Assembly (NCBI GenBank): GCA_964642165.1
Contig: CAZXOC010000028.1
Location: forward strand, 1-40,292
Origin: CAYRVX01 sp964642165
GTDB lineage: Bacteria; Planctomycetota; Phycisphaerae; SM23-33
DNA length: 40,292 bases
Direction of reading: 5' to 3'
Shown here: piece by piece, positions 8,103 through 16,476 of the stretch
Numbering within the stretch: position 1 is the stretch's first letter
Layout of the letters: every line of letters begins with the position of its first letter
Program-made: the position numbers and the translations under genes
The notes under the pieces: generated by a model
Seen by the model: the letters and a program-made list of their open reading frames with translations, nothing else
Databases searched by the model: none
What the model was told of the DNA's origin: nothing

Positions 8103-8992
8103 TGCCACGCCTCCGCCGCCTCGCGGAGCCGGCGCCGCATGAGGCGGAACTGGAACACGGAGACCAGCAGGATGGCCGCGAACAGGATGTAGGACTGGGC
8201 GCTGGCCATGCCCACGTGGAACTTCTGCCACGCCTCGCGGTAGATGTGGTAGACGACCACGTCGGTCGCGCGCCGCGGGCCGCCCTTCGTCATCACGTAC
8301 ACCTGGGTGAAGAGCTGCAGCGCCGAGATCGTCGAGGTGACCAGCACGAAGAAGGTCGTCGGCGCGAGCAGGGGCAGCGTCACGCGGCGGAAGCGCTGCC
8401 ACGCCGACGCCCCGTCGATCGCCGCCGCCTCGTGCAGCGCTGACGGGATGCCCTGGAGGCCCGCCAGGAAGATGACCATTCGCGGCCCGAGGCCGATCCA
8501 CAGGCTCATCGCCACCAGCGCGAGCATCGCCAGGCGCGGCTCGCCCAGGAAGTCCACGTCACCCGCGCCGCCGAGCTGCCGGAGACAGAAGTTGATCAGC
8601 CCCTCCTTCGGCAGGAAGACCCAGATCCACACCATCGAGACGGCCACGCCGCTGCTGACGGCCGGTACGTAGAACAGCGTCCGGAAGATCCGAACCCCGC
8701 GCAGCTTCTGGTTGACCAGCATCGCCACCGCCAGCGAGCTCACCACGCCCAGCGGCACGCTCAGGGCGGCGTAGATGCCCGTGTTCAGCAGCGCGGTGCG
8801 GAAGAAGGGGTTCGCCAGCGCCTCGAGGTAGTTCGCCAGGCCGACGAAGGGGCGCTCGGGCTTCAGCAGTGGCCAGCGATGCACGCTCAGGTATGCCGCG
8901 ACGGCCATCGGCACGAAGCTGAAGACCAGCAGGTAGATCGTCGCCGGCGCGACGAACAGGTACCCTCGCCAGTTGGATCGCGAGGCCGTCAC
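8099..8992 (-). CDS. Sugar ABC transporter permease, MalF type (conventional importer)
   Basis: A 297-residue MalF-type inner-membrane subunit. TM1 (about 10-33) begins GYLFVAPATIYLLVF, there is a FYVPAVSSGVAVSMVW segment at 107-122, and the EAA loop lies at 187-213 (LHEAAAIDGASAW). The length is that of a plain MalF without a fused binding protein, in contrast to the permeases at 3029-5458 and 13612-16473. Start GTG at 8992 overlaps the stop of the upstream SBP gene as GTGA (8989-8992), and the stop overlaps the MalG start the same way. The three genes are therefore tightly coupled in translation. Confidence 0.93.
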   Translation of the reverse strand: MTASRSNWRGYLFVAPATIYLLVFSFVPMAVAAYLSVHRWPLLKPERPFVGLANYLEALANPFFRTALLNTGIYAALSVPLGVVSSLAVAMLVNQKLRGVRIFRTLFYVPAVSSGVAVSMVWIWVFLPKEGLINFCLRQLGGAGDVDFLGEPRLAMLALVAMSLWIGLGPRMVIFLAGLQGIPSALHEAAAIDGASAWQRFRRVTLPLLAPTTFFVLVTSTISALQLFTQVYVMTKGGPRRATDVVVYHIYREAWQKFHVGMASAQSYILFAAILLVSVFQFRLMRRRLREAAEAWQ

Positions 8993-10293
8993 GGGCGTCT
9001 CAGCTCCACGTCGATCAGGCGGGCCGTTCTCGCCGCGGCCTCCTGCACGTCCACGCCGCCCTGGAGGATGTCCTCCATCATTTCGCGGCCGAGATCCTCG
9101 ACCAACTCGTAGCGCTCGACGCGCGAGCCCCATGGCCGGCGGGCGAAGGGCACTTCGGCGAGGAAGGCGTCCTCCACGTCGGTGCCGGCGAACGATTCGG
9201 CGACCGCGCGGTTGGCGGAGATGGCCAGGCCCGTCGCGACGCGCCGCTTCTGCACGCCCGGGGAGGTCATGTGCTTGACGTACTGCCAGGCGAGGTCCTT
9301 GTGGCGGCTGGCGCGGGAGATGGCCAGCCCCGCCTCGTACATCACGGTGACGCGGCGGGCGGCGTCGGACGGGATCGTCGCGACGCCGATGTCCAGCTTG
9401 TCCACGCGGTACTCGATGAGCGACCAGTGCCCGGTCATGACCATGGCGGCCCTCTCGGCGCGGAAGAGGTCCACGCCGGCCGCCGCGCTCTGCGACAGGC
9501 TCGGCGCGACGCGGTGCGTCCTCACCATGTCGGCCAGGAACCGGATCGCGCCGACGGTGCGGGGCGAGTCCAGGTAGCCCGTCGCCCGGCGCCCGGCCGG
9601 ATCCAGCACGTCGCCGCCGCTCGCCTGGATCCACGGGAACCAGAAGGGCATGTGGTTGACGAAGTGGAAGCCGTAGCGGCTCGGCGCCGCCTCGCCGGAC
9701 TCGCGGACGGTGAGCCCCCTCGCGGCGGCGAGGAACTCGTTGCGGGTCCAGCCCGCACGCGGATGCGCCACCCCCGCCGCGTCGAACAGCCGCTTGTTGT
9801 AGAGGACCACCATCGGCGTGAAGTCCAGCGGGATGGCGTACAGCCGCTCGCCGCGCCGCGCGATGTCCACCACGTTCGGGAAGAACGCGTCCAGGTCGAA
9901 GTTCGGGTCGGCCTGAATCCACGGCGCCAGGTCCGCCAGCAGGCCGTTGTCGATGAACACCGCCGCCGAAGAGGCGTCCAGGTGGATCAGGTCCGGCGGG
10001 TTGCCCGCCACGTAGGTCATCAGCAGCTTCGGCACGTACTGCCCGGCCCCGGGGATGTTCTCGACCTGCACGCGGGTGCCGGGACAGGCGCGCTCGAAGT
10101 CCCGGATGATCCCTCGCTCGATCTTGAGGAGGGACGGATCGACGGCCGGGCCACCCCAGTTCGCCACGCGCAGCACGACCCTCCGCGCGCCCGCGTGACG
10201 GACGCGCGGATCCGCCACGTGGTTGCGGATCAACGCCGCGACCACGGCCACCGCGCCGAGAAAGGCCACGACGTGAACGACGGACCGCTTCAT
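8989..10293 (-). CDS. Extracellular sugar-binding protein of ABC importer
   Basis: A 434-residue family 1 solute-binding protein. After a short basic start there is one hydrophobic segment (about 6-23, VVHVVAFLGAVAVVAALI). No lipobox cysteine and no clear cleavage site are visible, so it may stay membrane-anchored. The mature part shows the usual features: VLRVANWGG, GNPPDLIHLDASSAAVFIDNG, LYAIPLDFTPMVVLYNKRLFD, MVMTGHWSLIEYR, SPGVQKRRVATG. It captures an oligosaccharide or monosaccharide for the permeases encoded immediately downstream. ATG at 10293 is preferred over an in-frame GTG at 10299, because the only purine-rich site (AGG) sits 9 bases before the ATG and too close to the GTG. The ligand is not deducible. 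Confidence 0.9.
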   Translation of the reverse strand: MKRSVVHVVAFLGAVAVVAALIRNHVADPRVRHAGARRVVLRVANWGGPAVDPSLLKIERGIIRDFERACPGTRVQVENIPGAGQYVPKLLMTYVAGNPPDLIHLDASSAAVFIDNGLLADLAPWIQADPNFDLDAFFPNVVDIARRGERLYAIPLDFTPMVVLYNKRLFDAAGVAHPRAGWTRNEFLAAARGLTVRESGEAAPSRYGFHFVNHMPFWFPWIQASGGDVLDPAGRRATGYLDSPRTVGAIRFLADMVRTHRVAPSLSQSAAAGVDLFRAERAAMVMTGHWSLIEYRVDKLDIGVATIPSDAARRVTVMYEAGLAISRASRHKDLAWQYVKHMTSPGVQKRRVATGLAISANRAVAESFAGTDVEDAFLAEVPFARRPWGSRVERYELVEDLGREMMEDILQGGVDVQEAAARTARLIDVELRRP

Positions 10294-10337
10294 GACCACG
10301 CGCCTGTACGGACCTGTGACGTGCGCTGCCGGGCCAG

Positions 10338-10366
10338 AGCCTACCGGCCTCGGGGGGACGAATCAA
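10338..10366 (-). promoter_or_regulatory. Weak promoter candidate for the conventional importer operon
   Basis: On the minus strand TTGATT (10361-10366) and TAGGCT (10338-10343) are separated by 17 bp, upstream of the binding-protein gene. The -10 match is poor. Confidence 0.3.
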
Positions 10367-10387
10367 CGAGCCCGTCCGCCCGCGGGA

Positions 10388-10416
10388 ATGACCCGCCGAG
10401 GCGGAACGGGTATGAT
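10388..10416 (+). promoter_or_regulatory. Promoter-like site for the FAD oxidoreductase gene
   Basis: ATGACC (10388-10393) and TATGAT (10411-10416) are separated by 17 bp, about 40 bp upstream of the ATG at 10457, in the divergent region. They match four and five of six consensus positions. Confidence 0.55.
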
Positions 10417-10456
10417 GGGGTCGCACAGGCCCCGGATGCGGAATGGCGAGGGAACC

Positions 10457-12763
10457 ATGAGAGCGAAGCAGGCCGTTGTGGCGCTGGCCCTGGCGGGTGG
10501 ACTGGCGGTGGCGGGCGCCTCCGGCGCCGGCGAGGTCGGGACCGTCCTCGTCGAGGCCGAGGCGTTCGAGCACCTCGGCGGCTGGGTCGTCGACCAGCAG
10601 TTCATGGACGAGATGGGCTCGCCGTACGTGCTGGCCCACGGGCTGGGCAAGCCCGTCGCCGACGCGAACACGACGGTGACGTTGCCGGCGGCGGGCCGCT
10701 ACCGCGTGTGGGTACGGGCGCGCGACTGGGTCGCGCCGTGGAAGGCGCCCGGAGCGCCCGGGCGCTTCGAGGTGCGGCTCGACGGCAAGGCCCTGGCGGC
10801 GACGTTCGGCACGGAGGGGGCCGATTGGCACTGGCAGGACGGCGGGGCCGTCGAGATCGCCGGCGGGAAGGTCCGCCTGGCGCTGCGCGACCTGACGGGC
10901 TTCGAGGGGCGGTGTGATGCGATCTGCTTCACGCCCAAGGGCGGAGCCGCCCCGCCGGACGACGTGAAGGCGTTGACGGCGCTCCGCAGGAAGCTCGGCG
11001 TGCTGGCGGCCAAGCCCGGGGAGGCCGGGCGGTTCGACCTGGTCGTGGTCGGCGGCGGCATCGCCGGCACCGCGGCATCGCTGTCGGCGGCACGCCTGGG
11101 GCTCAAGGTCGCCCTCGTCCAGGACCGTCCCGTCCTCGGCGGCAACAACTCCAGCGAGGTCCGCGTCTGGCTCCAGGGCGAGACGAACTTCCCGCCGTAC
11201 CCGCGCATCGGGGACCTCACGCGCGAGATGGAGCCGCGCCGCCGCGCCCACGGACCCACCGGCAACGCCGCCGAGCTGTACGAGGACGACCGGCGCATCG
11301 CCCTCGTCAAGGCCGAGAAGAGCATCTCGCTGTTCCTCGGCTGGCGCGGCAACGCCGTGGAGATGAAGGGCGGGCGCATCGCCGCGGTCGTCGCGCAGCA
11401 CATCCGCACGGCCGACCGGCTGCGGTTCGAGGCGAGGCTGGTCGCCGACTGCACCGGCCACGGCGTCATCGGCGCCCTGGCCGGGGCGGACTACGAGATG
11501 ACCGCCAAGGGCCATATGGGCCGGAGCAACCTGTGGAACATCGTGGACACGGGCCGGCCGCAGACGTTCCCGCGCTGCGCCTGGGCGCTGGACCTGTCCG
11601 ACAAGCCCTTCCCGCAGCGCCTGGGCGTGTGGTTCTGGGAGAGCGGCTTCGACCACGATCCCTTGGCGAAGGGCGAATACATCCGCGACGCGAACCTCCG
11701 CGCGATGTACGGCGCGTGGGACGCACTGAAGAACGTGCGGAGAAAGTACCCCAATCACAAGCTGGCATGGGCGGCGTACGTCGCCGGCACGCGGGAGAGC
11801 CGGCGCCTGCTCGGCGACGTGGTCCTGACCAAGAAGGACCTCCTCACCGGGCGCGCGCTGCCCGACGCCTGCGTGCCGGCGACCTGGTCCATCGACCTGC
11901 ACCTGCCGGACAAGCGATACGACAAGGGCTTCGAGGGCGATGCGTTCATCTCGAAGGCCCTCTTCACGCACTTCAAGAAGCCCGCGTGGGTGCCCTACCG
12001 CTGCCTGTACTCGCGAAACGTGCCGAACCTGTTCATGGCCGGGCGGGACATCTCCGTGACGCACGAGGCCCTGGGCTCCGTGCGGGTGATGCGGACGACG
12101 GGCATGATGGGCGAGGTGGTCGGCATGGCCGCGTCGATCTGCAAGGCCTACGACACCACCCCGCGGGGCGTGTACCGGGACTACCTGGCCCAGCTCCAGG
12201 CGCTGATGGCCAAGGGCGTGGGCAAGGAACCGTGGACGCGCCTTCGCGGCGGGCGCGGGGGCGGAGCGCCCGTCAAGATCACACCGCCGGACTGGCTGGC
12301 GGGCGCCGGGGCGAACCTGGCCAGGCGGGCGAAGGTGACCGTCTCCAGCAACTACGACGAGAAGAAGTACCCGCCCCGCTGCATCAACGACGGGCAGCCG
12401 GGCGTCGACGGCGACCGGCGGTGGGTCAGCGCCCGCACCGTGCCGAACTGGGCCGAGCTGAGCTGGGCCGAACCGGTCACCCTCAACGCCGTGCGGTTCC
12501 TCAGCGGCTACAAGCAGGGCGGGCGGCTCGTCTGGCCGATCCACGACTTCGTCTTCCAGGTGCCCGACGGGGCCGCCTGGCGGGACCTCCCCGAGACGAA
12601 GACCACGGGCAACACGAAGCTGCACTGGCACGCGCGCCTCGCGCCGGTGACGACGAAGCGGCTGCGGCTGTACGTCACGGCCGCCAACCAGGACACGACG
12701 CGCCTGTTCGAGCTGGAGCTCTACCACGTGCCTGGAGCCGCCGAGGGCGGCCCCAAGCCCTGA
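10457..12763 (+). CDS. Exported FAD-dependent oxidoreductase with carbohydrate-binding-like ends
   Basis: A 768-residue protein. Residues 1-24 form a Sec-type signal peptide (MRAKQAVVALALAGG). About 28-160 is a beta-rich domain (VLVEAEAFEHLGGWVVDQQF, RYRVWVRARDW) resembling a carbohydrate-binding jelly roll. About 193-600 is the FAD_oxidored-type core. Its dinucleotide-binding motif is DLVVVGGGIAGTAAS (G199-G204), followed by LGGNNSSEVRVW and, near the end, NLFMAGRDISVTHEALGSVR. About 640-760 is a discoidin-like F5/8-type domain (NLARRAKVTVSS, WAELSWAEPVTLNAVRF). The SD is GAGGGA before the ATG. An FAD protein with a plain Sec rather than a Tat leader is unusual. It probably oxidises a sugar or sugar derivative at the cell surface or in the periplasm; the substrate is unknown. 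It shares its upstream region with the divergent importer operon. Confidence 0.88.
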   Translation: MRAKQAVVALALAGGLAVAGASGAGEVGTVLVEAEAFEHLGGWVVDQQFMDEMGSPYVLAHGLGKPVADANTTVTLPAAGRYRVWVRARDWVAPWKAPGAPGRFEVRLDGKALAATFGTEGADWHWQDGGAVEIAGGKVRLALRDLTGFEGRCDAICFTPKGGAAPPDDVKALTALRRKLGVLAAKPGEAGRFDLVVVGGGIAGTAASLSAARLGLKVALVQDRPVLGGNNSSEVRVWLQGETNFPPYPRIGDLTREMEPRRRAHGPTGNAAELYEDDRRIALVKAEKSISLFLGWRGNAVEMKGGRIAAVVAQHIRTADRLRFEARLVADCTGHGVIGALAGADYEMTAKGHMGRSNLWNIVDTGRPQTFPRCAWALDLSDKPFPQRLGVWFWESGFDHDPLAKGEYIRDANLRAMYGAWDALKNVRRKYPNHKLAWAAYVAGTRESRRLLGDVVLTKKDLLTGRALPDACVPATWSIDLHLPDKRYDKGFEGDAFISKALFTHFKKPAWVPYRCLYSRNVPNLFMAGRDISVTHEALGSVRVMRTTGMMGEVVGMAASICKAYDTTPRGVYRDYLAQLQALMAKGVGKEPWTRLRGGRGGGAPVKITPPDWLAGAGANLARRAKVTVSSNYDEKKYPPRCINDGQPGVDGDRRWVSARTVPNWAELSWAEPVTLNAVRFLSGYKQGGRLVWPIHDFVFQVPDGAAWRDLPETKTTGNTKLHWHARLAPVTTKRLRLYVTAANQDTTRLFELELYHVPGAAEGGPKP

Positions 12764-12794
12764 CGGCCGGCGAAGCCGAGCGCGATTCGGACGA

Positions 12795-13454
12795 ATGGCT
12801 GACGAAGCCCCACGCTACGACGCCGTGCTGATCCCCGGCGGGGGCGTCCGCGACGCGGGCGAGCCGCCGCCGTGGGTCCGCCGGCGCCTGGACCGCGCCG
12901 TCGAGGTCCACCGGGGCGAGCGCGTCATCTGCCTCAGCGCCGGCACGACGCACCGGGCGCCCCCGCGCGACGCCGAGGGCTTCCCCGTCTTCGAGTCCGT
13001 CGTATCCGCCGAGTACCTCATCCGCCGCGGCATCGACCGCAGGAAGGTGCTCATCGAGACGTGCTCGTACGACACGATCGGCAACGCGTACTTCTCTCGC
13101 GTAATCCACTGCGAGCCGCTCGGCCTGCGGCGCCTGCTGGTCATCACGAGCGAGTTTCACGTGGCGCGGACGCGGGCGGTGTTCGAGTGGGTGTACCGGC
13201 TGCCGGGGCGCGGGGGGCAGGTGCGTCCGGCCTACGAGCTGGCGTTCGACGCCGTGCCGGACGAGGGCATCGCCCCCGACGCCCTGCGCGAGCGCGTCGC
13301 CAGGGAGCGGGCCGCGCTGCAGCGCGCCGGCGAGCTCGCCCGGCGGATCGACGCGCTGGAGGCCCTGCACGCGTTCCTGTTCACTGAGCACGCCGCCTAC
13401 GCCGCCGGGCTCAGGCCCCGGCGCGCTTCCGGCAGGGAGCTGGAGACCTACTGA
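12795..13454 (+). CDS. YdcF-like (DUF218) protein
   Basis: A 219-residue soluble protein of the YdcF/DUF218 family. It shows the family motifs AVLIPGGG near residue 12, LSAGTTH, an S-x-E-Y-L segment, ETCSYDTIGNAYFS (family pattern E-x-S-x-x-T-x-x-N) and LLVITSEFHVARTRAVF (family pattern TS-x-x-H-x-x-R). There is no signal peptide or membrane segment. Its C-terminal third is helical and charged. The family binds nucleotide-like ligands and its reaction is poorly defined. It starts 31 bp after the FAD oxidoreductase stop and is likely co-transcribed with it. The ribosome binding site is weak. A functional link to the oxidoreductase is only suggested by position. Confidence 0.82.
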   Translation: MADEAPRYDAVLIPGGGVRDAGEPPPWVRRRLDRAVEVHRGERVICLSAGTTHRAPPRDAEGFPVFESVVSAEYLIRRGIDRRKVLIETCSYDTIGNAYFSRVIHCEPLGLRRLLVITSEFHVARTRAVFEWVYRLPGRGGQVRPAYELAFDAVPDEGIAPDALRERVARERAALQRAGELARRIDALEALHAFLFTEHAAYAAGLRPRRASGRELETY

Positions 13455-13481
13455 CCGCCCGGGGCGCGTCGCGGCCGGCGA

Positions 13482-13509
13482 TTGACACCGCGCGCGCGGG
13501 GCCTATGAT
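13482..13509 (+). promoter_or_regulatory. Strong promoter-like site of the elaborated importer operon, with palindromic spacer
   Basis: A perfect TTGACA (13482-13487) and TATGAT (13504-13509) are separated by 16 bp, giving a transcript start about 95 bp before the ATG at 13612. The spacer contains the perfect palindrome CCGCGCGCGCGG (13488-13499), which could be an operator. This is the best sigma-70 match in the window. Confidence 0.72.
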
Positions 13510-13611
13510 CGAGCATCGAATCGGCGCGGGGGGCGCGGCGGGAGTTCGCTTCGCGATCGGGAGTCGCACCGGCTGCGAGACGGCCCCCGGCGAGATGAGG
13601 AACCTCGCAGG

Positions 13612-16473
13612 ATGTCCTTGACCCCGGGCAGCATTGGGCGGTCCATCGCGGCCTTCTCGGCCGGCGCGGCGATGCTTCTCGCCTGCGCGATTCCCGCCCG
13701 TGCCGGCTGGGTCGAGGACCGCGACGACGGCACGACCGTCATCCACGTGACGGTCTGGCAGATGCCGGAGTCCAGCCGCACCGACGCCTACACGCGCGGG
13801 GAGATCGCGGGCATCAAGGCGTTCAAGCGGCGGTTCCCCGCGATCTTCGCCGAGCGCTATCGCGCCCGGTACCGGTCGGACCCGAAGACGTCCGGCCGCC
13901 ACAACTGGGACAAGGTCGCGGTCGAGCTGCACCAGTACTCGGGCATCCGGGTGGAGGGGGTGGAGGTCGACCTGCTGGCCATCGCCGGGGGCGTGGCGCC
14001 CGACGTGCTCTACGTCAACTTCCGCAAGAGCGACAACTACATCCAGAACCGCTTCCTCTACCCCCTGGACAAGCCCGAGGACCGCTACCTGACGGGCATG
14101 ACGAAGGAGGAGGTGGACTTCCGCATCCACCGGAAGATCTGGCCGGTGATCTGGCGCCGCGGGCCGGGCAGCACGCCGAAGCGGGCGATCCGGCTGGCCG
14201 ACGGCAAGCAGGTTCGCTTTCCCGGCTGCGTCGGCAACGTCTGGTCGATGCCCTACGGCGGGGCGCTCGGCAAGGTCCTGCTGTACCGCAAGGACCTGTT
14301 CGACGAGAAGCAGATCCCCTACCCGACGGCCCAATGGACCTGGGACGACCTGCTCGCCGCGGCGAGGAAGATCACCGACCCCAAGCGCGGCATCCTGGGC
14401 GTGAGGCTCTACCCGGGCAAGCACGAGTCGTGGTGCTGGATCACGTTTCTCTGGTCGGCCGGCGGGGAGGTGATGACCTACGACGAGGAAACGGATGCGT
14501 GGCGCTGCGTCTTCGACAGCCGCGAGTCCGCCGTCGCGCTGGACTTCTACACCCGCCTCTGCACCGAGAAGTGGACCGACGACGAGGGCAACACCCGGCG
14601 CGGATACGTCTACAAGGAATCCCCCGCGGAGGGCCAGACCAAGTGGGACCGCGGCGAGATCGGGATGCACTTCGACTACATCGACGAGAAGATCTTCTCG
14701 CAGATCAACCCGGAGGTCACCGGTATGGCCCCGGTGCCGCTGGGGCCGACCGGCCAGCGCGGCGCCGAGCTCAACAGCCGCATGCTCGGGCTCTTCAGCG
14801 GCATACGCGACCCCGTCGTCCGCGACGCCGCCTGGGAGTACATCCGCTTCTACGACTCCGCGGAGGCCGTCCGCATCAAGACCCGCATCCTCGTCGAGGG
14901 CGGACTGGGACGGTTCGTCAACCCCACGTACCTCGAGATGTTCGGCTACCCGGAGGTCAAGCGCCTGGCGCCGAGGGGCTGGTCGGACATCTTCGTGATC
15001 GCCATCCGGACGGGCAAGCCCGAGCCCTACGGGCGCAACAGCAACTACGCCTACGACCTCATGACCTTCCCCATCCAGGAGGCCGAGCAGCTCGCCCGCG
15101 ACGACAAGCTCCCCAAGGACACTGCCGAGCGGCTGGACGTGCTCCAGGGCCTCCTGCGCAAGTGGAACGACCGTGCCAACGAGAAGATGATCGGGATCGT
15201 CCCCCCGCCGGAGCGCCGCCGGCGCGACCGGGTGGCGATCGTCGTGCTGCTGTGGATCGTGAACTGCTTCGTCCTGGTCTTCCGCCGGGTCGTCAAGGCC
15301 TTCACGCCGCCGGAGGCCCGGATCGGCCGCAAGGTCCGCTGGGGCCTCTGGCGGTACCGCTGGGCGTACCTCCTGCTGGTGCCCGCCGTCCTGACCGTCT
15401 TCGTCTGGAAGTACGTGCCGCTGGGACGCGGGTCGGTCATGGCCTTCCAGGACTACCGCCTGATCGGCCGATCCACGTATGTCTGGGTGCGGAACTTCGG
15501 GGACCTGCTGGCCGACAGCGCCTGGTGGTGGGCCGTCTGGAACGCCGTCCGCTACAGCTTCCTCGTCATGACCATGACGTTCCTGCCCCCCATCGTCCTG
15601 GCGATCCTGCTCCAGGAGGTGCCGCGGGGGAAGATCCTGTTCCGGACGATCTACTACCTTCCCGCCGTCACGACGGGGCTGGTGCTGATCATCATGTGGA
15701 AGCAGTTCTACGAGCCGTCGGAGCACGGCGTGCTCAACGCGCTGATCGTGCGGGTCCCGGCGATCGGCTTCCTGGCGGCGGGCGGGGTGCTGTTCGCCCT
15801 GGCGATGCTGTTCGTCCGGCGGATGGTGTACCACAGGATGCGCTGGCCGGCGCTGCTGTTCCTGGTGGGCGGGCTGCTGCTGCTCGGGCTCTTCGCGGCG
15901 CTGGCCTGGCCGATCCTCTCGCCCGGCGACGAGAAGTGGTTCCAGTGCTTCCTGCCGGTGGAGGGCGGCTGGCTGCCGCGCTTCGTTCCGCGGCTGCTCC
16001 AGGGCGCGCCCGAGCCGTACCAATGGCGAACCGATCCCGACACCGCGATGCTGACCATCGTCATCCCGATGGTCTGGGCGGGCATGGGCCCCGGGTGCCT
16101 GATCTACCTGGCCGCGCTGAAGGGCATCTCGGACGACTTCTATGAGGCCGCCGACATCGACGGGGCCACCTTCGTCGACAAGGTCCTCTTCGTGGTTTTC
16201 CCGATCCTCAAGCCGCTGATCCTGATCAACTTCATCGGCGTGTTCATCGCGTCGTTCTACGGCGCGACGGGCATGATCCTGGTGATGACCGGCGGCGGCG
16301 CCGACACCGAGACCGCCGGGCTGCACATCTTCTACGAGGCGTTCATCTACCTCAAGTTCGGGCCCGCGACCGCCATGGCGTGGGTCCTGGCGACCATGCT
16401 CATCGGGTTCACGATCAACCAGTTGCGGATCCTCTCGCGGCTGGAGTTCCGGACCACGGGGAAGAAGGAGTAG
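13612..16473 (+). CDS. Solute-binding protein fused to MalF-type permease with extra membrane hairpin (fusion 2)
   Basis: A continuous 953-residue frame. Residues 1-31 are a signal or anchor segment. About 40-530 is an extracellular solute-binding domain (VAPDVLYVNFRKSDNYIQ, VWSMPYGGALGKVLLYRKDL, WDDLLAAARKITD, FLWSAGGEVMTYDEET). About 540-557 is a membrane tether. From about 584 there is a MalF-type permease with EAA loop 841-868 (DFYEAADIDGATFVDKVLF). Between the GVLNALI segment (about 705) and the segment before the EAA loop lie about 95 extra residues (711-805). These contain two additional hydrophobic stretches (718-736 and 745-768) and a loop with tryptophans. Ordinary MalF proteins have only about 15-20 residues there. 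A GAGGA lies about 9 bases before the ATG. The MalG gene starts 3 bp after the stop. It differs in sequence from the fusion at 3029-5458, and no ATPase is encoded nearby. Confidence 0.9.
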   Translation: MSLTPGSIGRSIAAFSAGAAMLLACAIPARAGWVEDRDDGTTVIHVTVWQMPESSRTDAYTRGEIAGIKAFKRRFPAIFAERYRARYRSDPKTSGRHNWDKVAVELHQYSGIRVEGVEVDLLAIAGGVAPDVLYVNFRKSDNYIQNRFLYPLDKPEDRYLTGMTKEEVDFRIHRKIWPVIWRRGPGSTPKRAIRLADGKQVRFPGCVGNVWSMPYGGALGKVLLYRKDLFDEKQIPYPTAQWTWDDLLAAARKITDPKRGILGVRLYPGKHESWCWITFLWSAGGEVMTYDEETDAWRCVFDSRESAVALDFYTRLCTEKWTDDEGNTRRGYVYKESPAEGQTKWDRGEIGMHFDYIDEKIFSQINPEVTGMAPVPLGPTGQRGAELNSRMLGLFSGIRDPVVRDAAWEYIRFYDSAEAVRIKTRILVEGGLGRFVNPTYLEMFGYPEVKRLAPRGWSDIFVIAIRTGKPEPYGRNSNYAYDLMTFPIQEAEQLARDDKLPKDTAERLDVLQGLLRKWNDRANEKMIGIVPPPERRRRDRVAIVVLLWIVNCFVLVFRRVVKAFTPPEARIGRKVRWGLWRYRWAYLLLVPAVLTVFVWKYVPLGRGSVMAFQDYRLIGRSTYVWVRNFGDLLADSAWWWAVWNAVRYSFLVMTMTFLPPIVLAILLQEVPRGKILFRTIYYLPAVTTGLVLIIMWKQFYEPSEHGVLNALIVRVPAIGFLAAGGVLFALAMLFVRRMVYHRMRWPALLFLVGGLLLLGLFAALAWPILSPGDEKWFQCFLPVEGGWLPRFVPRLLQGAPEPYQWRTDPDTAMLTIVIPMVWAGMGPGCLIYLAALKGISDDFYEAADIDGATFVDKVLFVVFPILKPLILINFIGVFIASFYGATGMILVMTGGGADTETAGLHIFYEAFIYLKFGPATAMAWVLATMLIGFTINQLRILSRLEFRTTGKKE

Positions 16474-16476
16474 GCC

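Noticed and set aside
8993..12727. Extension of the MalF frame far upstream on the minus strand
   Set aside because: The extension runs through the binding-protein gene in another frame and then antisense to the FAD oxidoreductase gene. The overlap GTGA at 8989-8992 marks the true start.
12764..12794. A possible terminator between the FAD oxidoreductase and YdcF-like genes
   Set aside because: The 31-bp gap has no stem of useful length, so the two genes are treated as one transcript.
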